DNA from: Desulfobacteraceae bacterium
GTDB taxonomy: Bacteria > Desulfobacterota > Desulfobacteria > Desulfobacterales > Desulfobacteraceae
Length of the DNA: 10,259 bases
Reading direction: 5' to 3'
Assembly: GCA_024225895.1 (NCBI GenBank)
Contig: JAAEMC010000566.1
Span: 1 to 10,259 of the forward strand
Under the pieces are notes generated by a model that was not told the DNA's origin, searched no databases, and worked only from the letters and a program-made list of their open reading frames with translations. The position numbers and the translations under genes were made by a program. Shown here one piece after another: positions 1 to 6,815 of the stretch. The stretch's first letter is position 1, and every line of letters begins with the position of its first letter.

Positions 1-262
1 AGCCTCTTTTTATTGTTGCAGCGTTAAATAGAGGTATCTTCAAAAGATGGTAAACTTTTTTTACATTCTCAGTTCAATTAAATAACAATAAACTCAATAG
101 AATATTTGAGTATATTCAAAATTATTAATTGTCAAGTTGTTTATTGGCAAAAACCATATCTATCAAGCGTTTCCACTAAGTTCCAACAACAAATCATATT
201 ATAATTTCAATGGTTTAACCATTTTAACTAAATATTTATTATTTTTCTTGTAAGCAAATATT
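1..262. other. AT-rich intergenic stretch at left edge
   Basis: This stretch is very AT-rich and I see no convincing gene, RNA or terminator in it. Its only clear structure is the palindromic operator-like site listed separately at 205-224. It probably belongs to the upstream control region of putP, or separates it from a gene beyond the left edge. Confidence 0.5.
205..224. promoter_or_regulatory. Palindromic operator-like site O1 (GntR/FadR type)
   Basis: The core AATGGTTTAACCATT (209-223) is a perfect inverted repeat around one central base. The surrounding 20 bases recur at 549-568 with only that central base changed. The pattern TGGT-N3-ACCA fits the TNGT-N3-ACNA operator consensus of the FadR subfamily of GntR regulators (PdhR and LldR sites, for example). 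No such regulator gene is in the window, so the binding protein is inferred. It lies about 490 bp upstream of putP and could act as a distal operator together with O2. Confidence 0.5.
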
Positions 263-514
263 TTACAACACTCTATGATTTTTTCTAAAAAAAGAGAAGC
301 TGTGTCTCCTTCCCGGGCATCTGAGGCTGATTAGCGGTACTGAGACCCGGGAGACCCGCAGGAAAGGTATCTGGTTTTCATCAAGTCCGAAAGGAGACAG
401 AATTTCAACGCTATCGTCAGGGTACACACAAAAAAGGCCTTCCAGGAATTCGGCCGACCAGACCTGGCACATCGGCCCTATCTGGCCGCCCGGCGCTGAA
501 AAATTTGTGATCAT
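263..514 (-). CDS. Doubtful small hypothetical protein, 83 aa
   Basis: This is an open frame of 83 codons reading away from putP, located in a patch that is much GC-richer than its flanks. I do not recognise the product. Residues 1-55 have a protein-like composition and GC-leaning third positions, while the C-terminal part is Arg/Ser/Phe-rich and looks like read-through. The start has AAGGA only 2 bases upstream, too close for a good ribosome-binding site. A second ATG six bases upstream in another frame (minus-strand start near 520) opens only about 35 codons. The patch could be a true small gene, the remnant of a gene divergent to putP, or a non-coding structured region. A CCCGGG-based inverted repeat (311-317 with 346-352) lies inside its 3' half, which favours structure over coding there. 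Confidence 0.25.
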   Translation of the reverse strand: MITNFSAPGGQIGPMCQVWSAEFLEGLFCVYPDDSVEILSPFGLDENQIPFLRVSRVSVPLISLRCPGRRHSFSFFRKNHRVL

Positions 515-535
515 CGTCCTTCATTAAAAAATCTG

Positions 536-604
536 TTGACAAAGCTCTTTTCAATGGTTAAACCATTTCATTTTCAATTCAAAATACTTTAACCATTGAA
601 AAGA
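536..604 (+). promoter_or_regulatory. putP promoter with operator O2 and a 17-bp inverted repeat
   Basis: TTGACA at 536-541 is a perfect -35. The best -10 candidates (TTAAAC 558-563 or TAAACC 559-564) are weak and lie inside the palindrome AATGGTTAAACCATT (553-567), the second copy of the O1 site. A bound repressor there would block RNA polymerase. In addition, 546-562 and 588-604 form a perfect 17-bp inverted repeat with a 25-base spacer, so the O2 half-site is repeated in mirror image. This could be a further operator half-site or, if transcribed, a leader hairpin. The expected regulator is a GntR/FadR-type protein, which is an inference from the operator pattern alone. Confidence 0.5.
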
Positions 605-696
605 AAGGAGAAAACCGCACACCGCATTTGTGTACAGACAAACGGCTCGAACCGGCCGGAAACCGTTAAAATTTAATCAACAAAGGATGGGATGAG

Positions 697-2181
697 ATGA
701 CGTTACTCTATTTGCAATTTGCCCTGTACCTGGCCCTGATGCTGGGTATCGGCTACTACTCCATGGTCATGACAAAAAACAACAAGGACTTTATTATCGG
801 CGGCCGCTCTCTGGGGCCGTTCACCACCGCCATCAGCGCCGGCGCATCCGATATGAGCAGCTGGCTGCTGCTGGGACTGCCCGGGGCTGTTTTTGCCGGC
901 GGCCTGGTGGAAGGGGTCTGGATCTCCCTCGGGTTGATCATGGGGGCCTATATTAACTGGCTGGTGGTTGCGGAACGACTCAGAAGACTGAGCGAGAAAT
1001 TTGACGCCGTGACTCTGCCGACGTTTTTAGCCAACCGGTTCGGCGACGACACAGGCATGCTGAAAATCGTCTCAACAATGGTCATACTCCTCTTTTTCAC
1101 CCTTTATGTCGCATCCGGCCTCAAGGGCGGTACCCTGTTGTTCGCATACACCTTCAACGCATCGGAAAATACGGCTCTTCTCATCACCACCTTTGTAGTG
1201 GTCTCCTACACATTCCTGGGGGGATACATGGCGGTGTGCTGGACCGATCTTGTCCAGGGGCTTCTTATGCTGGGCGCCCTGATTTTCTGTACGATCCTGG
1301 GATATAATGCGATTTCAGGGTCCGGCATTGATATCGCAGCGGTCAATCCCAAGGCGTTCAACTTCTCAACCACCTGGATCACCGGCGCGTCACTTATGGC
1401 CTGGGGGTTCGGCTATTTTGGCCAGCCCCACATCCTGGCCCGGTTCATCGGTATTAAGAGCGCGTCAGACGTTCCCAGTGCCCGGCGTATCGGCATCACC
1501 TGGATGACCATCTGTCTTTTACTGTCCACGGCAATCGGTCTCATCGGCATCGGTTACAACGAGGTTCATGCCCTTGCCGGGGTGGCAGGCGAAGGCGGGA
1601 ACCAGGAACGGATCTTCATGGCTCTGACCAGCACCCTGTTTAACCCCCTGTTTTCCGGCTTTGTCCTGGCTGCCGTGCTGGCCGCGGTTATGTCCACCGC
1701 TGATTCCCAGCTCCTGGTACTCACCTCATCCCTTACCGAAGACCTGCCTTTTTTTGCCGGTATGACCGATAGGCAGAAGGCCTGGGGCAGTAGATTCGGC
1801 GTCGTCGGTTTTGCACTGCTGGCCCTGGTCATTGCCTACAACGATTCCGGTTCCATCCTGGCCATGGTCGGGTATGCCTGGGGCGGGTTCGGTGCAGCCT
1901 TCGGCCCGTTGATGATTTTGTCCCTGTGCTGGCGGGGAACCACCAAAACCGGTGCATTGGCAGGAATGATCGCTGGTGCGGTTTCCATTTATGTAATCAA
2001 AAACTTCATCAGTATCGAGGGAGAATATTTTTACGAGCTTCTGCCCAGCTTCTTTGTTGCCTTTGTCACCATTGTGGCGGTGAGCCTGGCAACGGAAAAA
2101 CCCCCGGAGGCAGTGCTGGAAAAATTTGACGATGCCAACGAAATTAACGAAAAGAAGCACGAAGTGGTTTACCAGGATTGA
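697..2181 (+). CDS. putP: Sodium/proline symporter PutP
   Basis: The product is an inner-membrane solute:sodium symporter (SSS family) that couples L-proline uptake to Na+ entry. The 494 residues are close to the E. coli length of about 500 and are strongly hydrophobic, consistent with about 13 membrane helices. Recognisable PutP signatures are GGRSLGPF (35-42), SAGASDMSSWLL (47-58) with Asp52 and Ser54 equivalent to the Na+-site Asp55 and Ser57 of E. coli, WGFGYFGQPHILARF (236-250), MSTADSQLLV (332-341) with Ser333/Thr334 equivalent to the Na+-ligand Ser340/Thr341, and YAWGGFGAAFGP (393-404). The start is supported by AAAGGA at 682-687, 9 bases upstream. It stands alone on the plus strand, with its own promoter/operator region before it and a hairpin after it. 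No proline dehydrogenase gene (putA) is nearby, so uptake may serve nutrition or osmoprotection. The gene is visibly richer in GC than the genes to its right, hinting at a different history. A related SSS substrate cannot be fully excluded, but the match to PutP is close along the whole length. Confidence 0.93.
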   Translation: MTLLYLQFALYLALMLGIGYYSMVMTKNNKDFIIGGRSLGPFTTAISAGASDMSSWLLLGLPGAVFAGGLVEGVWISLGLIMGAYINWLVVAERLRRLSEKFDAVTLPTFLANRFGDDTGMLKIVSTMVILLFFTLYVASGLKGGTLLFAYTFNASENTALLITTFVVVSYTFLGGYMAVCWTDLVQGLLMLGALIFCTILGYNAISGSGIDIAAVNPKAFNFSTTWITGASLMAWGFGYFGQPHILARFIGIKSASDVPSARRIGITWMTICLLLSTAIGLIGIGYNEVHALAGVAGEGGNQERIFMALTSTLFNPLFSGFVLAAVLAAVMSTADSQLLVLTSSLTEDLPFFAGMTDRQKAWGSRFGVVGFALLALVIAYNDSGSILAMVGYAWGGFGAAFGPLMILSLCWRGTTKTGALAGMIAGAVSIYVIKNFISIEGEYFYELLPSFFVAFVTIVAVSLATEKPPEAVLEKFDDANEINEKKHEVVYQD

Positions 2182-2208
2182 TCGGGTAGACTTTTTCATT
2201 GAAACGAC

Positions 2209-2240
2209 GGGGAGGATCTGCCTGGGATCCTCCCTTATAT
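2209..2240 (+). terminator. Likely terminator after putP
   Basis: A perfect 9-bp GC-rich stem (GGGAGGATC at 2210-2218 with GATCCTCCC at 2226-2234) encloses a 7-base loop and starts 28 bases after the putP stop codon. The following TTATAT is only a poor U-tract, so termination may be partial or rely on the stem alone. Confidence 0.6.
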
Positions 2241-2281
2241 AAAAATACAAGATAATTAAAACAAAGCAAACAAAGGGGTCA

Positions 2282-2327
2282 CAAAAAAACAAAGGGCCTC
2301 ATTTCCAGACAATGAAAGAAAAATGAG
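2282..2327 (-). terminator. Weak terminator candidate downstream of the phzF-like gene
   Basis: On the minus strand a 7-bp AT-rich stem (CTCATTT/AAATGAG, 2321-2327 with 2298-2304) with a 16-base loop is followed, after 8 bases, by a run of seven T (2283-2289). The stem is weak and the gap to the T-run is too long for a textbook terminator, so this is tentative. It lies about 46 bases beyond the stop of the 2374-3168 gene. Confidence 0.28.
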
Positions 2328-2373
2328 ATTCTGAGCTTTGGTGTGAGCCGTTGCATGAAAATAATGTTAGCTT

Positions 2374-3168
2374 TTATACATATATATTTCCAGTGAGGTA
2401 TTTTACGGCATTCCCCCTGATGAGGACGCGGTCTCCCTGGTATTTACAAAACAGATCCCCTCCTCTTGGAGAAGCTTGATGCGCATGAATTTCTTCTTTT
2501 TTAAGCCGATTCGCCCAATACGGCACCAATGCACTGTGAATGGATCCTGTTACAGGATCTTCAGGAATACCATAGCTTGGCGCAAAACACCTGGAAACGC
2601 AGTCAGACTGAATACCTGGTGCAGTAACGATAACGCCATATGGATGGAGTTGTTCCAATAAATAAAGGTCAGGTTCAATCGCTCTAACTTCATCTTCAGT
2701 TGCCAGGATCGCGTAATAATTAGGGTCTGCTTCAACAACAAACACCTCTTGTGGCTGCACTTTCAACCCATTTAACAAGTTCTCCGGCTGTTGTTGACAA
2801 GGCATCATCAGAAAGCTTGGAAAATTCATTTCAAACATGGAGCCTTTTTGCGTTACCTTTAAAGGTCCGCTTTTTGATTCAAATTGAACAGACTGACGTT
2901 CCGGTTCAAGTTCAGTAAAGATGACAAAAGCACAGGCAAGCGTGGCATGTCCGCACAAGGGCACTTCCTGGGTAGGAGTGAACCAGCGGATATGAAATCC
3001 ATCATCTGCTGGTATAAAAAATGCCGTTTCAGCCAGATTATTTTCCTGGGCAATGGCTTGTAACGTTACATCATCAAGCCAGTGTTCAAGAGGACACACT
3101 GCTGCAGGATTTCCATGAAAGATTTTATTTGCAAATGTATCAATTTGATAAATATTTATTTTGTTCAT
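2374..3168 (-). CDS. PhzF-family isomerase/epimerase-like protein
   Basis: The 264-residue product belongs to the PhzF/YddE family (diaminopimelate-epimerase-like fold, cytosolic). Visible family signatures are the N-terminal YQIDTFANKIFHGNPAAV (7-24), ENNLAETAFF (42-51), in which Glu47 matches the catalytic glutamate of PhzF, FTPTQEVPLCGHATLA (63-78) and PSYGIPEDPVTGSIHSA (197-213). Length is normal for the family (about 260-300). PhzF itself isomerises trans-2,3-dihydro-3-hydroxyanthranilate in phenazine synthesis, but no other phenazine genes are present, and most family members have no known substrate, so I do not call it phzF. AAAGG lies 6 bases before the ATG. It is separated from the upstream SDR gene by 181 bp that include a terminator-like hairpin, so it is probably a separate transcription unit. 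Confidence 0.85.
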   Translation of the reverse strand: MNKINIYQIDTFANKIFHGNPAAVCPLEHWLDDVTLQAIAQENNLAETAFFIPADDGFHIRWFTPTQEVPLCGHATLACAFVIFTELEPERQSVQFESKSGPLKVTQKGSMFEMNFPSFLMMPCQQQPENLLNGLKVQPQEVFVVEADPNYYAILATEDEVRAIEPDLYLLEQLHPYGVIVTAPGIQSDCVSRCFAPSYGIPEDPVTGSIHSALVPYWANRLKKEEIHAHQASPRGGDLFCKYQGDRVLIRGNAVKYLTGNIYV

Positions 3169-3250
3169 TTTATGCCTTTGATTTTGTTGTGAAATGACAA
3201 AGCAAAATTTCTTTTAAATCAGCACAACTCGTATTTTTGTGTCCAACATA

Positions 3251-3264
3251 ACAAATTAATTTGT
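3251..3264. promoter_or_regulatory. 14-bp AT-rich palindrome upstream of the PhzF-like gene
   Basis: ACAAATTAATTTGT is a perfect palindrome about 83 bases upstream of the PhzF-like start codon. On the minus strand a TTGACA hexamer (3261-3266) overlaps it, but I find no good -10 at 16-18 bases from it. It may be an operator over a weak promoter. Being AT-only in its core, it could also be chance. Confidence 0.3.
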
Positions 3265-3284
3265 CAAAAAACACATAAATACCG

Positions 3285-3314
3285 TCAAAATAAATAAGGC
3301 TGGTGAATCCAGCA
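3285..3314 (-). terminator. Likely terminator of the five-gene operon
   Basis: On the minus strand GCTGG (3309-3313) pairs with CCAGC (3299-3303) around a 5-base loop and is followed by the T-rich tract CTTATTTATTTT. It sits about 36 bases after the SDR1 stop codon, the expected place for an intrinsic terminator. The stem is short at 5 bp. Confidence 0.5.
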
Positions 3315-3349
3315 TTTGCACGATTTTTTGATGACAAAAAAGAATAAAC

Positions 3350-4159
3350 CTAGGATAATTCTTTTTTAAACCGGTTGGTCATCATTTTTTCATAGAGAAT
3401 GGGTGACAACCGGTGAATATAATATCCGAGCCGGCCCATGAATGTCAGGATCAGGTTGGATTTTTCTTTTTGAAGTCCTTTAACAATCATCTTGGCTGCA
3501 TTTTGAGGTGTATCCTGCTTCCCAATCCGTGTTTGTTCATGGGTGGCAATCTTGCCGTCGGTTCCCAAAGCCCTGGTTTGAAGATTGGTTTTAATAAATC
3601 CCGGTGCGACAATCATCACATGAACGCCTTTGGACCGAAGTTCACACCGAAGGGAGGTAAAAAGGCCGTGCAATGCGTGTTTGCTTGCACTGTATCCTGT
3701 TCTTCCCACCAAAGGTGCGACCCCGGCAATGGATTCATTGACAATGATCACGCCTTTATTTTCGATCAACGAGTCCAAAGCCGCCTTGGTGCAATATAGG
3801 GAACCAAAAAAATTAACATCCATCACTTTTTGGATTACTTCGATTTTGGTTTGGGAAAAAAGTCCTCTCTGGGTAATCCCTGCATTGTTAAAAAGGATAT
3901 CTATCCTGCCAAAATGAGAGAGAACACGATCAATGGCTTTGAAACATTCTGCTTGCCTTGTCACATCGCATTTTACCGCCAGGATCTCAAATTCCTTATC
4001 CTCAAATTCATTTTGGGCAAGCGCCAGGGTCTCGTTATCCATATCCAGCATGGCGACAGCCGCACCATGTTCTGCTAATTCACGGCATACGGCAAGTCCG
4101 ATGCCGCTTGCTCCGCCTGTTACAACAGCAACCTTGCCTTTAAAATTTCTCCTATCCAC
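3350..4159 (-). CDS. Short-chain dehydrogenase/reductase (SDR1), GTG start
   Basis: This is a classical SDR oxidoreductase of 269 residues: an NAD(P)(H)-dependent alcohol/ketone dehydrogenase of unknown substrate. It shows the nucleotide-binding TGGASGIG (14-21), the acid DMDN end of beta-2 (39-42), NNAG (91-94), and the tetrad Asn116, Ser143, Tyr156 and Lys160 (YSASK 156-160), then PG (186-187). Asp39 at the end of beta-2 suggests NAD(H) preference. The C-terminal 35 residues form a hydrophobic/basic tail (LILTFMGRLGYYIHRL) not needed for the SDR core and resembling the tails of DHRS7B-like SDRs; membrane association is possible. The start codon is GTG at 4157-4159, overlapping the last 8 bases of the transporter gene. 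AGGAG at 4169-4173 is 9 bases upstream and lies inside the transporter gene, so the two are probably translationally coupled. It is the last gene of the unit. Confidence 0.88.
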   Translation of the reverse strand: MDRRNFKGKVAVVTGGASGIGLAVCRELAEHGAAVAMLDMDNETLALAQNEFEDKEFEILAVKCDVTRQAECFKAIDRVLSHFGRIDILFNNAGITQRGLFSQTKIEVIQKVMDVNFFGSLYCTKAALDSLIENKGVIIVNESIAGVAPLVGRTGYSASKHALHGLFTSLRCELRSKGVHVMIVAPGFIKTNLQTRALGTDGKIATHEQTRIGKQDTPQNAAKMIVKGLQKEKSNLILTFMGRLGYYIHRLSPILYEKMMTNRFKKELS

Positions 4160-5078
4160 TGATTAATTCTCCTGCAGGAAGCTGCCTTCGAGTAAAAATA
4201 AAAGCCGTGATCAAACCGCCGATAATATGCCAGATTCCCCACCAGGCAACCAGTACAGCCATGCCGCCCAACCCGTCAAAAAAATTAAAGACAAGCACCA
4301 GTCCCAAAGCAGAGTTTTGAATACCCACCTCAATGCTGACCGCACGGCAATCTCTTTCCGGTAATTTTGCCATTTTCCCGGACCAGTATCCAATATTCAG
4401 TGCAAGGGCATTGTGGATTAAAACCCCAAAGACCACCAGGCCCACATAGGTTAAAAAATTCTGCCAATTGGCTGCTAAAGCCCCTGCCACTATCACTATA
4501 AAAAAGATCAAAGAAAAAATTTTAAAAGGTTTTCGAATCTTATCAGCTAAAGCAGGCAAGAAATGGCCAATGGCCATGCCCACGGTTAACGGAATACCCA
4601 GGATGATAAAAACCGTGATAAATACGTCCATGGGATTTAAGCTGACCTGCTTTAATATTTGGGCCGTGTCCGGATGTAAGCTGCCCCAAAATGAAATATT
4701 GAAGGGAGTCATAAAAATTGCTGCCAGAGTGGATACAGCCGTCATGCTTATGGATACGGCACAATTTCCCTTGGCAAGATAGGTCATAATATTGGAAAGG
4801 TTTCCTCCCGGGCAGGCTGCCACCAGCATCATGCCCAGGGCAATGGAGGGATAGGGTTTTAAAATCAAAATTAAAAGAAAGGTAAAGGCCGGCAGGAGAA
4901 TAAATTGAGCTAAAAGCCCTATTAAAGGTGCTTTGGGGCTGGCAATAATCCGCTTGAAATCCTCAATTTTCAGTTCAAGAGCCACACCGAGCATCATCAG
5001 GCCGATGGCACCGTTGATAATGGCGATTCCGGTCCGGTTAAAATTCAGGTTGACCTGGTCAATCATTACAGCATCCAT
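4152..5078 (-). CDS. Bile acid:Na+ symporter (BASS)-family transporter
   Basis: This is an integral inner-membrane protein of 308 residues with about 9-10 hydrophobic helices, of the BASS family (TC 2.A.28; ASBT/NTCP fold). Family hallmarks are CPGGNLSNIMTYLAKGN (89-105) in the core-domain crossover helix and SIEVGIQNSALG (248-259), in which Glu250 and Gln254 match the Na+-site Glu260 and Gln264 of the Neisseria ASBT homologue. Bacterial BASS proteins move organic anions such as bile acids, pantoate/2-oxopantoate (PanS), pyruvate and other 2-oxo acids (plant BASS2 and BASS5). Its place directly after a ThDP enzyme makes a 2-oxo or hydroxy acid an attractive cargo, but this is inference. The ATG at 5076-5078 has AGGAG 8 bases upstream. 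It lies 24 bases behind the ThDP gene and overlaps SDR1 by 8 bases, so it is within one operon. Confidence 0.88.
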   Translation of the reverse strand: MDAVMIDQVNLNFNRTGIAIINGAIGLMMLGVALELKIEDFKRIIASPKAPLIGLLAQFILLPAFTFLLILILKPYPSIALGMMLVAACPGGNLSNIMTYLAKGNCAVSISMTAVSTLAAIFMTPFNISFWGSLHPDTAQILKQVSLNPMDVFITVFIILGIPLTVGMAIGHFLPALADKIRKPFKIFSLIFFIVIVAGALAANWQNFLTYVGLVVFGVLIHNALALNIGYWSGKMAKLPERDCRAVSIEVGIQNSALGLVLVFNFFDGLGGMAVLVAWWGIWHIIGGLITAFIFTRRQLPAGELISG

Positions 5079-5102
5079 AATCTATTCTCCTGTTGGAAAG
5101 TT

Positions 5103-6797
5103 TTAAGCCTTGTATGCTCCGATGTTTGCCAGAGCCGTACTGCCCGGGCTGATGGTTGTCGGATCGGTCATTACATTGATACAGCAGACCTTGTTTGAAG
5201 CAAAAGCAGCTTCAAGGGCAGGTTTCACATCCTTGGCCTCTTCCACAAAAAATCCTTTCCCGCCAATGGCTTCCACCATTTTATGATAATCCACCCGGCC
5301 GATATAGGTCCCGTCCTCAATGGCATGTCCGATGCGAAGTTCCTGGCTGTGGCGGATCATGCCCCAGCCCAGATCATTGGAAATCACCACTACAATTGGC
5401 AATCCTTTTCTGATAGCAGTTTCAAACTCCATGAAATTAAAGCCCACTGATCCATCACCTGTTACCAGCACAACCCGGCTTTGAGGATTTAATAATTTAG
5501 CTGTATTGGCATAGGGGATTCCAACAGCAAGAGAACCGAATATCCCGTAATCCAGGTATCGTCCCGGTGTAACCACTGTCCGGGTCATGCCCATCCAGGT
5601 GGTTGTATCCCCTCCGTCCGCAACCACAATATCATTTTCTTTGTCCATGAACTGGTCGACTTCCCTGGTCAGACGCATTGGATGAATAGGGACGTTGTCT
5701 GTTGTCCAGTCATTTTCAGATAATGCTTTTCCATCTGTATGAGCCTGCTTGATCTTATCCATCCATGGGGTAAATTTTTGATTTAACGTCTCTTTTAAAT
5801 TATAGTCTGCCAGCTGTTGGTTACATGCTTTTAAAAATCCTTTGATATCACTAAGCACGGGTAAGTCTACGCTGCGGTTACGGCCGATTTCCTCGGGTGC
5901 AATATCAACCTGGACCAGTTTGGCAGAAGGATTAAAAATATCTCCGAAAAGATAATACAAGGACAAACGGGTTCCTAAAATGATGATCAAATCTGTTTCA
6001 AGATAGGCGGCAAAACTACCGCCGGGCCTGATGGCAATTGCTCCTTCAAAGCATTGGGGATGATTATCTGATACAACACCCCGGCCTGAAAGAGAAGTGA
6101 ACAAAGGAATATTTGTTTCTTCGATAAAGGTTTGCAGTTCAGCCTCGGCATTGGATTGCCATGCACCTGTTCCGGCAATGACAATCGGATTTTGGGCATC
6201 TTGGATCATCTTGATCAGGGCCGCAGCCTTGTCCGGATCTCCCGGGTGGGATATGACTCGGGTATTTGTGGTTCTGACATCATCCTGATTGACTGGTGCA
6301 TTTAAAATATCAATGGGAAATTCCAGGTATACCGGACTGGGACGACCGGATTCAGCAATCCTGAAGGCCATATCCACATATTCTTTGGCCCGCTCGGCCT
6401 TGGAACAGACCAGGGCCTTTTTCACCATGGGTTTGATCACATCAGCCTGGGGCATGTCCTGAAGATCCAGTCTTTCTTTATTGTCAAACCCCACACATCC
6501 TGCGATTAAAACCAGTGGAGTATTGGAAAAGTGGGCACTGGCAACACCGGTCAGGGCATTGGTAAACCCGGGACCTGCCGTAACCATGGCCACCCCTGCC
6601 GTTCTTGTCATTTTCCCGTAAGCCTCCGCCATAAAGACAGCTGACTGCTCATGGCGGGTATCAAAAATTTTAACCCCTGTGTTTTCAAGGTGCTGGTAGA
6701 TGGGCGTAATATGCCCGCCGCTCAATGAAAAAATAGTTTCAACCTTTTGATCTATTAAGGCCTGGGCTGCCAGTTGCGCACCGGTAATCGTTTCCAT
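5103..6797 (-). CDS. ThDP-dependent enzyme, acetolactate synthase/2-hydroxyacyl-CoA lyase superfamily
   Basis: This is a cytosolic thiamine-diphosphate enzyme of 564 residues with the standard three domains: N-terminal PYR (about 1-170), central (about 190-330) and C-terminal PP (about 370-540). The activating glutamate is Glu50 in the RHEQSAVFMAEAYG motif (48-61). The ThDP/Mg2+ motif begins GDGS (447-450) and ends SNDLGWG (473-479), the usual GDG...ND spacing. SGGHITPIY (26-34) takes the place of the GGA/GIP loop of relatives. Such enzymes decarboxylate 2-oxo acids or make and cleave acyloins and 2-hydroxyacyl-CoAs. The sequence looks closest to the uncharacterised ALS/HACL-like branch. I see no reason to call it a biosynthetic acetolactate synthase: no regulatory subunit (ilvN/ilvH) or ilvC is nearby. 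Xsc (sulfoacetaldehyde acetyltransferase) motifs are absent. AAAGGAG is 5 bases before the ATG and the gene starts 18 bases after the SDR2 stop, so it is co-transcribed. The substrate is unknown. Confidence 0.87.
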   Translation of the reverse strand: METITGAQLAAQALIDQKVETIFSLSGGHITPIYQHLENTGVKIFDTRHEQSAVFMAEAYGKMTRTAGVAMVTAGPGFTNALTGVASAHFSNTPLVLIAGCVGFDNKERLDLQDMPQADVIKPMVKKALVCSKAERAKEYVDMAFRIAESGRPSPVYLEFPIDILNAPVNQDDVRTTNTRVISHPGDPDKAAALIKMIQDAQNPIVIAGTGAWQSNAEAELQTFIEETNIPLFTSLSGRGVVSDNHPQCFEGAIAIRPGGSFAAYLETDLIIILGTRLSLYYLFGDIFNPSAKLVQVDIAPEEIGRNRSVDLPVLSDIKGFLKACNQQLADYNLKETLNQKFTPWMDKIKQAHTDGKALSENDWTTDNVPIHPMRLTREVDQFMDKENDIVVADGGDTTTWMGMTRTVVTPGRYLDYGIFGSLAVGIPYANTAKLLNPQSRVVLVTGDGSVGFNFMEFETAIRKGLPIVVVISNDLGWGMIRHSQELRIGHAIEDGTYIGRVDYHKMVEAIGGKGFFVEEAKDVKPALEAAFASNKVCCINVMTDPTTISPGSTALANIGAYKA

Positions 6798-6815
6798 ATC
6801 TACTCCTTTAAAAAA

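Noticed and set aside
121..170. Possible sigma-54 promoter (TTGGCA followed by AT-rich sequence)
   Set aside because: No GC element at the required spacing from the GG.
1726..2292. 188-codon open frame antisense to putP
   Set aside because: It lies opposite the strongly conserved putP gene, has a Cys/His/Gly-rich low-quality composition and no ribosome-binding site; it is a shadow of GC-rich third positions.
2374..3168. Phenazine biosynthesis assignment
   Set aside because: Only the PhzF-like fold is present, with no phzA/B/D/E/G genes nearby; the family is broad and mostly of unknown function.
3413..3799. 128-codon plus-strand frame opposite SDR1
   Set aside because: The SDR motifs on the minus strand explain this DNA completely and the translated product resembles no protein family.
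5103..6797. Sulfoacetaldehyde acetyltransferase (Xsc), which would link the ThDP gene to sulfonate breakdown and the sulfate gene
   Set aside because: The N-terminal motif (SGGHITPIY...RHEQSAVF) differs from what I recall of Xsc (GSAFMPISDLF...AHEGSAGM), and no phosphotransacetylase or sulfonate genes are present.
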